Positions 1 to 9,622 of a stretch of 64,000 nucleotides of DNA are shown here, piece after piece. Under the pieces are notes generated by a model. The model made no database searches, had not been told where the DNA came from, and was given only the letters and a program-made list of their open reading frames with translations. Both the position numbers and the translations under genes were made by a program. The DNA is from Desulfobulbaceae bacterium. Lineage in GTDB: Bacteria; Desulfobacterota; Desulfobulbia; Desulfobulbales; Desulfobulbaceae. Within the stretch, counting starts at the first letter, position 1; each line of letters opens with the position of its first letter. The DNA is taken from positions 48,904-112,903 of the forward strand of contig JAFLKR010000051.1 in assembly GCA_019163135.1 (NCBI GenBank). The letters are read 5' to 3'.

Positions 1-721
1 CCATCTGCTCCTGGGCCATAATCTTGGTACGCTCAAGTTCCTGGATGGAATTCTGTATGCCCTGGCTCCGCTCATTCAACGCTTTGATCCGGGCGAGATT
101 GCTTTCCCGTTGTTCCGGCATTTCATTAAAATACTTCAGCTTGTAATCCCGCATGAGCAGTTCTTTTTCATCAAGCACCTTCTTGGACATCGCCAGTTCA
201 TCCTGGGTATACTTGGAGGTCTCGGTCGCCCGTACCTCCCGATACTTGAGATTCTCCTCAATAAACAACGAAGCAAGGGAATTGGTGACCCGCATGACCT
301 TTTGTGGGACCGCCCCCTGGAAGGAGACACTGAAAATATCACCCTTGGGTGCCGGTTTAATGATGATATCCTTGCGCATGCTCTCAATGACATCCTCTAT
401 CGGCAACTTTTTCCTGGCCTCCTCGTACAAAGAAAACTGGGTGATTACCTTTTCTAGGCTGTTGCGGCTCATGACCATTTCTTTCAGCGTCGCCAAGGTT
501 TCTTCCAGTTTGACTTTTCCTTCCTCAGGAGCCATTTTGGCAGGATTGATCTGTCGTTGCTCGTAACTGAGGAGCGCGTCGCTCTGATAAATTTTTGGAA
601 CATAGAGATAATAGACGAGGCCCGCAGTGATGGCAAGCAGCAGGCTGGCGGCGATCAGCCGCCATCTATCAATAACTAGATCGACGCACCTCTTAATCAA
701 TTGACGCTGTTTACTGTCCAT
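1..721 (-). CDS. Wzz/GNVR-type polysaccharide chain-length determinant, 5' part only
   Basis: The reading frame starts at the ATG complementary to 719-721 (MDSKQRQLIKR) and runs off the left edge, so about 240 N-terminal residues are visible. One membrane segment lies near residues 19-41 (WRLIAASLLLAITAGLVYYL). A Wzz-like periplasmic domain follows, and then a long charged coiled-coil stretch containing ELLMRDYK and NEMPEQRESN, which resembles the GELPEQ-type motif of exopolysaccharide co-polymerases of the GNVR/Wzz family. Such proteins sit in the inner membrane and set polymer length, often with a tyrosine autokinase. The C-terminal membrane helix and any fused kinase lie outside the window. 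It implies an exopolysaccharide locus to the left. The family is fairly sure; the subfamily is not. Confidence 0.8.
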   Translation of the reverse strand, partial: MDSKQRQLIKRCVDLVIDRWRLIAASLLLAITAGLVYYLYVPKIYQSDALLSYEQRQINPAKMAPEEGKVKLEETLATLKEMVMSRNSLEKVITQFSLYEEARKKLPIEDVIESMRKDIIIKPAPKGDIFSVSFQGAVPQKVMRVTNSLASLFIEENLKYREVRATETSKYTQDELAMSKKVLDEKELLMRDYKLKYFNEMPEQRESNLARIKALNERSQGIQNSIQELERTKIMAQEQM

Positions 722-761
722 GATTTACTGAGTTCACTCTTAAAATTATTCTTTAGCCACT

Positions 762-1433
762 ATGCCTATAAAAAATTCAACCACCTGCGTGATCGGTGAC
801 ATCCACGGTTGCCACACCTCGCTCACCCTGCTACTGCAAAAGGTTCTGCACCGAGCGAATACCTTTGTTTTCCTGGGTGACTATGTGGACCGGGGACCCA
901 ATTCCAAAGCGGTGGTTGCCACCATACTCTCCCTGCAAAAAAACCACGAGCACGTGATTGCCCTTAGGGGTAATCACGACTTGCTCTTCCTGCAGCATCT
1001 GACCGGTGAGGACAGTTCGCTTTTTCTCCAAGTCGGCGGGCGACAGACCCTTGCCAGCTACGGCCTTTCCCCCACAGCCGACCGTGCTGAAATCGACCGA
1101 ATCATCCCCCCTGAACACCTCGCTTTCCTGGAAAACCTGCCGCTGTTCTGGGAAGACCAGTATGCTATTTACGTGCATGCCGGTTTACAACCCGGTCGCC
1201 ATCTCAGCCAACAGACGCCGCAATGGTGCCTGTGGGCGAGAGAGCAATTCATCCATACCACCTATGAGTTCGGCAAGCCGGTAGTCTTTGGCCACACCGT
1301 CTTCAGCGAGCCACTGCTGACCCCAAATAGGTTCGGCATTGACACGGGCGCTGTTTATGGCGGTCGACTCACCGCCCTGTTACTGCCGCAACGAGAATTG
1401 ATCAGCGTTCGGGGAGAGTCCGTAAACTTTTAG
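762..1433 (+). CDS. PPP-family serine/threonine or dinucleoside-polyphosphate phosphatase
   Basis: This 223-residue protein carries all metal-binding signatures of the PPP metallophosphatase family: GDIHGC near residue 13, GDYVDRG near residue 40 and RGNHD near residue 69. Distal histidines are in the VHAGLQPG and GHTVF segments. The family includes bacterial Ser/Thr protein phosphatases (PrpA/PrpB) and ApaH-type diadenosine tetraphosphatases. It is shorter than ApaH and closer in length to PrpA-like enzymes, so the substrate is left open. It is cytosolic, with no signal peptide. It lies 40 bp from the divergent exopolysaccharide gene and converges on epmA. The ATG at 762 is the first in frame and leaves the metal motif close to the N terminus, as is normal. 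Confidence 0.85.
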   Translation: MPIKNSTTCVIGDIHGCHTSLTLLLQKVLHRANTFVFLGDYVDRGPNSKAVVATILSLQKNHEHVIALRGNHDLLFLQHLTGEDSSLFLQVGGRQTLASYGLSPTADRAEIDRIIPPEHLAFLENLPLFWEDQYAIYVHAGLQPGRHLSQQTPQWCLWAREQFIHTTYEFGKPVVFGHTVFSEPLLTPNRFGIDTGAVYGGRLTALLLPQRELISVRGESVNF

Positions 1434-1476
1434 AATGTATCGTATCTGAAAAAAAGAAAAAAACCAAATAGGTTGC

Positions 1477-2394
1477 TCACAATTCTTCAATAATAAACGG
1501 CATAGCTTCAGCAAGGCTGGAATAACCCATCAACAGCATGAACAAACGATCAAAACCAAGCGCGATTCCGGCGGTTTCGCCGACCAAGGCCAAATCCGCA
1601 AGAAAGGTTTCCGGCATGGCCGCATCCTTGCCCTCGCCCCGCAACCTTTCAATTTCCAGGGAGAACCGATGCCGTTGTTCTTCCGGGTCAACCAATTCGG
1701 AAAAACCGTTGGCCAACTCCACTCCGCCGATATACAATTCAAAACGTTCTGCCACCTGGCGATTGTTCGGGCGGCAACGAGCAAGCGAACCCAATGCAAC
1801 CGGATAATCGTAGAGAAAAACCGGCCGTTCCCGGCCCAACTTCGGCTCCACCGCAGTGACCAAGACCTCATCAAAGATCCCAAGTTTCAAGACCTCGTCG
1901 ACCTCGACCCCGGCATGCTGTCTAAAAGCCGCCGCCACGGTCAAGCGATCCCAGGGCTGACATAGCGAAATCCTACACTCCCGCCAACTAAGCGTTCCCT
2001 CGGAACTGAGCCCCGGCATTTGCGGTAAAAGTCGGCACAGTAAGGCAAGCAAGGCCTCGCACTCCCGCATCAAATCAAAATAACCCCAGCCTTTATGATA
2101 CCACTCCAGCATGGTAAATTCTGGCTGGTGAATCCGGCCTGATTCTTCCTTGCGAAAACAGTGGCAAATCTGGAAAATTTGTGAGCAACCCCTGGCCAGG
2201 AGCCGTTTCATGCACAGCTCAGGAGAAGTGTGCAGATACCAGTCTTCGCTGGCGAAAGGAACAATATTTGATTCAGGAAGCAAGACCGGGAGTCGGAGCG
2301 GCGTGTCGACTTCCATGTAGCCGCCTTCGAAAAAAAACGACCGGATGGCCTGCAGCAGATCCGATCGCTGCTGCAAGCCTTGGGGTGTCAACAT
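1477..2394 (-). CDS. epmA: Elongation factor P lysine(34)-lysyltransferase EpmA (PoxA/GenX)
   Basis: This is a 305-residue class-II lysyl-tRNA synthetase paralogue without an anticodon-binding domain. Motif 2 is seen as CFRKEESGRIHQPEFTMLEWY-like sequence near residues 99-118 and motif 3 as GIALGFDRLFMLL near the C terminus. EpmA activates (R)-beta-lysine and transfers it to the conserved lysine of EF-P, which relieves ribosome stalling at polyproline. Its gene follows efp by only 5 nt on the same strand, so the modifier and its substrate form one transcription unit. The aminomutase EpmB, which supplies beta-lysine, is not in the window. Length and motifs match the E. coli protein (about 325 residues). 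Confidence 0.93.
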   Translation of the reverse strand: MLTPQGLQQRSDLLQAIRSFFFEGGYMEVDTPLRLPVLLPESNIVPFASEDWYLHTSPELCMKRLLARGCSQIFQICHCFRKEESGRIHQPEFTMLEWYHKGWGYFDLMRECEALLALLCRLLPQMPGLSSEGTLSWRECRISLCQPWDRLTVAAAFRQHAGVEVDEVLKLGIFDEVLVTAVEPKLGRERPVFLYDYPVALGSLARCRPNNRQVAERFELYIGGVELANGFSELVDPEEQRHRFSLEIERLRGEGKDAAMPETFLADLALVGETAGIALGFDRLFMLLMGYSSLAEAMPFIIEEL

Positions 2395-2399
2395 GCCCG

Positions 2400-2963
2400 C
2401 TATTCTTTGACCCGGGTGATATAGGACCCTGTTCGAGTATCGATCTGGATTTTATCGCCCTGCTCGACAAACGGAGGAACCTGGAGCTGAAAACCGGTCT
2501 GCACCGTCACCGGTTTGGTATCGGTGCCCGAGGTGTCGCCCTTGGCCCAAGGATCGGCAACAGTAACCTCCAGATTGACAAAGGTCGGCAAGGTGACATC
2601 AATGGGCCGCTCCCCAAAAAACAATACCTGCACTTCCATATTGTCGATCAGAAAACTGAGATTGTCGCCCAGTTGTTCTTTGGTCAAAAAAATCTGCTCA
2701 AAGGAGACGGTGTCCATGAAATGATACTCGTCGTCCTGGGCATAGAGGAACTGCATGTTCCGCTCCTCCAGATTCGGGCGATCGAATTTATCGTTGGAAC
2801 GGTAGGTCTGGGTGAACTGCACCCCGGTGATCATGTTGCGCATCTTGGTCCGGTAGAGGGCCTGCCCTTTCCCTGGTTTTGAGAAATCAAATTCAGTGAC
2901 GAGGTACGGCTCGCCATCAATTTGAATTTTCAACCCTTTCCGCAAATCAGAAGCTGTATACAT
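2400..2963 (-). CDS. efp: Translation elongation factor P
   Basis: The 187-residue protein has the KOW-like N-terminal domain with the modification loop KPGKGQA. Lys32 corresponds to E. coli Lys34, the residue lysylated by EpmA. The two OB-fold domains of the family follow, ending in the GDKIQIDTRTGSYITR motif that is diagnostic of EF-P. EF-P binds between the P and E sites and promotes peptide-bond formation at consecutive prolines. It is first in the efp-epmA unit. An AAGGA ribosome site lies a few bases before the ATG, and a promoter candidate is at 3010-3038. Presence of both lysine and epmA indicates the beta-lysylation route and not rhamnosylation. Confidence 0.97.
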   Translation of the reverse strand: MYTASDLRKGLKIQIDGEPYLVTEFDFSKPGKGQALYRTKMRNMITGVQFTQTYRSNDKFDRPNLEERNMQFLYAQDDEYHFMDTVSFEQIFLTKEQLGDNLSFLIDNMEVQVLFFGERPIDVTLPTFVNLEVTVADPWAKGDTSGTDTKPVTVQTGFQLQVPPFVEQGDKIQIDTRTGSYITRVKE

Positions 2964-3009
2964 AGACTCGTCCTTAACTCTTTATTTATCGGTAGATTTG
3001 AAGGGGAGC

Positions 3010-3038
3010 ATGTTACGGTAAACCCCTGTTTTTTGCAA
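3010..3038 (-). promoter_or_regulatory. Sigma-70-type promoter candidate for efp-epmA
   Basis: On the minus strand a TTGCAA -35 hexamer (3033-3038) and a TAACAT -10 hexamer (3010-3015) are separated by exactly 17 bp, about 45 bp upstream of the efp start codon. Each hexamer matches four of six consensus positions. This is seen in the sequence only. Confidence 0.45.
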
Positions 3039-3154
3039 TAGCTTCCTGCGTTTTCGGTAAAATTATGCGCCACCCGCTCGGTCTGCTCTTGTTTTCGACT
3101 TACAATTTTTATAGATTGTCTCTCAACTAGCAACTCTAACCAAGCAGGCAAAGC

Positions 3155-3652
3155 ATGTTGATCAGAGCAGGGGTGCTTTCGGATACGCACCTCATCCGAC
3201 CGGACAACCGTTTCAAAACACAGATCGAGCAATGTTTCCATGCCTGTGATGTCATCATCCATGCCGGCGACGTCACTCATCCGTCGGTGCTTGAGGCATT
3301 CCACGGCAAAACCATTTACGCGGTGCATGGCAACATGTGCGACCGAGGGCTCCAAAGCCGTCACCCCGATCAGCTGTTGTTCACCCTCAACCGGTTCACC
3401 ATCGGTCTCACCCATGGCGCCGGTCTGGGACAGGATATCGAAAACGCGCTCTGGAATCTCTTCCCCGATGCCGACTGCATGATTTACGGCCATACCCACA
3501 ACCCGGTCTGCCATTACCACGGCAAGGTGTTGTTTCTCAATCCGGGTAGTTTTCAAGCAACCAGCCGTTACGGCGCCCCAGGCACCTTTGCCATCCTGGA
3601 AGCCGGAGAGGAACTCCGGGCAAGTCTTTTTCAAATACCGCTGGTACCATGA
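3155..3652 (+). CDS. YfcE/MJ0936-type metallophosphoesterase
   Basis: This 165-residue single-domain calcineurin-like phosphoesterase shows LSDTHL near residue 9, HAGDVT near 42, VHGNMCD near 60, THGAG near 88 and YGHTHNP near 113. Together these form the complete two-metal site of the YfcE/MJ0936 family, whose known members are Mn-dependent phosphodiesterases. It is cytosolic and its physiological substrate is not predictable. Its stop overlaps the next gene by 4 nt (ATGA), so it is translationally coupled to the HIT protein and probably also to mutS. Confidence 0.88.
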   Translation: MLIRAGVLSDTHLIRPDNRFKTQIEQCFHACDVIIHAGDVTHPSVLEAFHGKTIYAVHGNMCDRGLQSRHPDQLLFTLNRFTIGLTHGAGLGQDIENALWNLFPDADCMIYGHTHNPVCHYHGKVLFLNPGSFQATSRYGAPGTFAILEAGEELRASLFQIPLVP

Positions 3653-4151
3653 AAACCCTCTGGGCCCCCTGGCGGATGGAGCATGTTCCGGGTGCTGCTC
3701 CTCAAATTTCCGGCGGCCTTATTGAGCCTCCGAGAGGTGAGCCCTCTGACCGAGCCCACCTTCTGCTCTTTCGCGTCGAGCTAAGCGTGGTTCTGCTCAA
3801 TCGTTTTTCCTACGCCAACGGCCATCTGCTTCTTGCCCCCAAACGTCACCTCGGTGACCTCACCAAACTTGATGCCCAGAGAAATCTGCACTTTATGACC
3901 ACGCTTTCCGCCTGCTGCACGATTCTGCGCCAGCGGCCTCACCCCCATGGCATCAACATCGCCCACAATCTGGGTAAAACCGCCGGCGATGGAATCATCG
4001 ACCATCTCCACTTCCACCTGGTTCCCCGATTGAAAAAAGATCATAATTCCATGACCGTCTGCGCGGTGATCAGAACCATTCCCCAACATATCGATCAAAC
4101 CGTTGACCTGCTGCTCCCGGACTTTCTCAATCTGCTGACCCCGCCGGCCCC

Positions 4152-4155
<4 letters not shown>
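3649..4155 (+). CDS. HIT-family nucleotide hydrolase/transferase
   Basis: The 168-residue protein begins with MKTLWAPWRMEH, typical of the AP4A-phosphorylase-like HIT branch, and has the histidine triad HLHFHLVPR near residues 120-128. NGHLLLAPKRH and NIAHNLGKTAGDGIIDHLH are the flanking nucleotide-binding elements. HIT proteins hydrolyse or phosphorolyse nucleotide phosphoramidates or diadenosine polyphosphates. It overlaps both neighbours by 4 nt (3649-3652 and 4152-4155), so the three genes form a tightly coupled operon. The zinc-binding Cys pair found in many members is replaced by GLIEPPRGEPSD-like sequence. The exact substrate is unknown. Confidence 0.87.
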
Positions 4156-6821
<2,666 letters not shown>

Positions 6822-6972
6822 CTCCACCCCTCCACCAACCTTTTATGAGCAAGATTTAGCCTGACCTGGACCGGCGACCATGGAAGGTTAAATTTTTTGA
6901 ACCGAGCAAACCCCCTTTTTACAGGTAATTCTCAAAAAAAAATGCGCAGGCTCATTAAAAAGTACAATTTCT

Positions 6973-7001
6973 TTTACCTATTATCCTGAATACGGTATAT
7001 T
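6973..7001 (+). promoter_or_regulatory. Sigma-70-type promoter candidate for the amidase gene
   Basis: TTTACC at 6973-6978 and TATATT at 6996-7001 are separated by 17 bp. The -10 box matches five of six consensus positions and the -35 box four. Transcription would start near 7008, leaving about 90 nt of leader before the amidase ATG. The site lies in the 276-bp gap after mutS, where no other feature was seen. Confidence 0.45.
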
Positions 7002-7097
7002 GGTCCCAGTTACTCTAAGCTGATGCTGTTTGTTTTCTGAAATTTTCGAATACAATCATCTCGGATCGTTTTCATTTTCCAGGTTCTCTCCGTATCT

Positions 7098-9023
7098 ATG
7101 CTCGCACTCCATGCATCGGCAGTTTTCTACACATTGATCCGATACCAACGGACGATACGGTTGCATGCCGTTATGCTGGGCTTGCTCTGCCTGTTCCCCT
7201 TGGGATTGTGCGCAGAGACCGATTCTCCAACGATTGCGCAATTAAATAATGAACCCATAGAGCAGCAATATCAAACTGCAAAAGAATATTTTGCCCTGCT
7301 CGAGCGCGACTCCGTCCAGGGCAAAGATCGGGGAAACTGGCTTAATGGCGTCCGAAATTTCCGCAGGATTCATCTCGCTCAAAAGAAAGGTCCACTTGGC
7401 CCTCCCAGTTTATATATGATGGCCAAGATGTATCGCCGAATGTTCGACCAGTTTAAATTTCCGATCGATTTAGAAAACGCTATCGAGCAATTCCCCGAGG
7501 TTGCCACGCTCTATCCTGCAAACTCTCTTGCCGATGACGCCCTCTATGAAGCCGCTGAATGTTCTCTGCTTGGAAAAGGCACTGAACAGCAGGCAATCGG
7601 ATTGTACAATAAAATTATCGAAGTCTATCCGAAGAGCGACTATTATCCAAAAGCGCTAGCTCGGATCCAGGAACGCCAAGGAAAACAGTTGGAACAAACT
7701 TTGCCAGTGGCGGCGGACGGTGCAAAATCAAACCATCTCACCCATCTTGCCCCGGTCAAGTTCTGGTCTACTGCAGATTATACTCGTATCGTTATTCAGA
7801 CCTCGGCGCCGGTTTCTTTCAATTCCAGTGTACTTGAAAAATCCGGGGATCAGCCGAGAAGGCTCAATGTAGATTTTGCCCATTGCTATGTCCCCCCCAA
7901 TCTTCGTAATCCCGTCGCAATTCAAGATGGTTTGCTCAAACAAATTAACCCCGGCCAGTTCAGCAACGATACCGTCAGGGTAGCTCTCGATATCGCTTCT
8001 CTTTCCGAATACAAAATATTCAGCCTGAATGATCCCTTCAGAGTCATCATCGATATCCATGGCAATCTGCCCGCAACAATCGTTGCTGACCTGACCGCGA
8101 AAACGACTGCCAGCGCACAACTGCCACCCGAAATTCAAAAAAAAATGTCCCCCCCTGGACTCCAAGCGAGCACAGCAAAACTACCTGTTGCTGACCAACC
8201 AGTACCTGCAGAAAAATTATCAGTTCCAGCAAAATTGGTGATCAGCCTTGAAGATCAAAAGAAAAAAAGTCCTAAGACCGAAGTCCCCAAAAAACCGATG
8301 GGCCATGACAAGATTTCATTGGCGCAACAGTTGGGATTAGGTGTTCGCAAGATCGTAATTGATCCTGGCCACGGCGGAAAAGATCCAGGAGCGATGGCCT
8401 ATAACCTCAAGGAGAAGGATATTGTCCTAAAGGTTTCGAAAAAAATAGCCAAAATTCTCAAAGCGACCTATCGATACGAAGTGGCGATGACCCGAACAAA
8501 AGATGTGTATATTCCATTGGAAGAACGTACCGCTATCGCCAACACCCAAAGTAGCGATCTCTTCATTTCCATTCATGTGAACGCCCATCCTGACAAAACG
8601 ATTGGCGGCATCGAAACCTATTTCCTCAACTTGGCTACCAATGCAGATGCCATGCGGGTTGCCGCCCTTGAGAACTCCACCTCAACTCATAAAATCAGCG
8701 ACTTGCAGGATATTCTCGCCAATTTGATGAAGAATTCGAAAATTGACGAATCTTCGCGTCTGGCCCAGTTTGTTCAGACAAATCTCATCTCAGGAGTTGA
8801 GCAGAAATACAAAACCAGAAATCTTGGGGTCAAACAAGCGCCTTTTTATGTATTGATCGGCGCACAAATGCCAGCCATCCTCGCAGAAATTTCATTCATC
8901 ACTAATCCGGAAGAAGCGAAATTATTACAAGATGAACATTATCTAGACAAAATTGCCCAACAGATCGCCGCTGGTATCGCCGCCTATGTCGATCATCATC
9001 ACACCGCAGCTGTAAAATTTTAG
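7098..9023 (+). CDS. N-acetylmuramoyl-L-alanine amidase with TPR-like and AMIN domains
   Basis: The 641-residue protein has a hydrophobic export signal (about residues 24-40, ending LGLCA before ETDS). A helical tetratricopeptide-like region follows (about 50-200), then an AMIN domain (about 215-330), a low-complexity linker rich in Lys, Pro and Ala, and a C-terminal Amidase_3 domain (about 415-630). The zinc and catalytic residues are visible in VIDPGHGGKDPGA, the KEKD glutamate, ISIHVNAH and AEISFITN. AmiC-type enzymes cleave the stem peptide from MurNAc during daughter-cell separation, and AMIN targets the septum. The N-terminal TPR-like extension makes it longer than AmiC of E. coli (about 417). 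The start could also be a few codons downstream. Confidence 0.9.
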   Translation: MLALHASAVFYTLIRYQRTIRLHAVMLGLLCLFPLGLCAETDSPTIAQLNNEPIEQQYQTAKEYFALLERDSVQGKDRGNWLNGVRNFRRIHLAQKKGPLGPPSLYMMAKMYRRMFDQFKFPIDLENAIEQFPEVATLYPANSLADDALYEAAECSLLGKGTEQQAIGLYNKIIEVYPKSDYYPKALARIQERQGKQLEQTLPVAADGAKSNHLTHLAPVKFWSTADYTRIVIQTSAPVSFNSSVLEKSGDQPRRLNVDFAHCYVPPNLRNPVAIQDGLLKQINPGQFSNDTVRVALDIASLSEYKIFSLNDPFRVIIDIHGNLPATIVADLTAKTTASAQLPPEIQKKMSPPGLQASTAKLPVADQPVPAEKLSVPAKLVISLEDQKKKSPKTEVPKKPMGHDKISLAQQLGLGVRKIVIDPGHGGKDPGAMAYNLKEKDIVLKVSKKIAKILKATYRYEVAMTRTKDVYIPLEERTAIANTQSSDLFISIHVNAHPDKTIGGIETYFLNLATNADAMRVAALENSTSTHKISDLQDILANLMKNSKIDESSRLAQFVQTNLISGVEQKYKTRNLGVKQAPFYVLIGAQMPAILAEISFITNPEEAKLLQDEHYLDKIAQQIAAGIAAYVDHHHTAAVKF

Positions 9024-9051
9024 ACCAGCCAATCCAAAAAATTTACCGACG

Positions 9052-9084
9052 TGCAATCTGCGAAATTTCCATGCTCAGATTGCA
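9052..9084. other. Hairpin in the convergent gap after the amidase gene
   Basis: TGCAATCTG (9052-9060) and CAGATTGCA (9076-9084) form a perfect 9-bp stem with a 15-nt loop, 29 bp beyond the amidase stop. A T-run follows only about 20 nt later, so it is not a classic intrinsic terminator, but its place between convergent genes fits transcription ending. Confidence 0.3.
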
Positions 9085-9158
9085 TCTGCCAAGTACATAT
9101 AATTGTTTTTTAAATCCTCAGGCAAGCGGGTCTTGGTTTTGCGTAACGCGCTGCGTCC

Positions 9159-9497
9159 CTATTCGTCTGCTTTGTCCTTTTTCTTATACTGGTCACGCTT
9201 CTTCACCAGATTCGCAAGGTCTGCGAAAGGGTTATGGGTGGACGTTGGCCCTTTTTTTCTGTCCGCATCTTCAGTGGGCAACCATTCGGCGTCGAGGAAG
9301 CGGGAGTGTTCATTATCGTGGCAATAGAGGCACAATAACTCCCAGTTGCTGCCATCGGGTGGATTATTCTTGAAATTATGGTCTTTGTGATGCACCGTCA
9401 GTTCGCATAATTTTTTCCCGGAAAAATCACGGCCGCAACTGGCGCAGACCCAAGGGAAAATCTTCAGCGCTTGCTCTCGATATTCTATTTTTTTCAT
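9159..9497 (-). CDS. yajD: YajD-family HNH endonuclease
   Basis: The 112-residue protein matches the E. coli YajD pattern over most of its length: YREQALKIFPWVCASCGRDF, ELTVHHKDHNF, DGSNWELLCLYCHDNEHS and a C-terminal NPFADL box. The two CxxC pairs (WVCASC and LLCLYC) make the structural zinc site, and the HH...N...H residues form the HNH (beta-beta-alpha-metal) nuclease core. Members are presumed DNA nucleases with no settled physiological role, and they are usually ordinary chromosomal genes, not homing elements. It stands alone on the minus strand, 125 bp before letB. Confidence 0.88.
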   Translation of the reverse strand: MKKIEYREQALKIFPWVCASCGRDFSGKKLCELTVHHKDHNFKNNPPDGSNWELLCLYCHDNEHSRFLDAEWLPTEDADRKKGPTSTHNPFADLANLVKKRDQYKKKDKADE

Positions 9498-9622
9498 GGG
9501 CGTCTTTTCCGATATTCAGGATTCGTTGTTTGTCTTTTAGCTATTTTTAGGGATTTTCTTTTCTCGTCTGCACATTCGATCCAATTGCCTTTCCCCTTAC
9601 CCTCCCCCCACCCTCGCGACAT

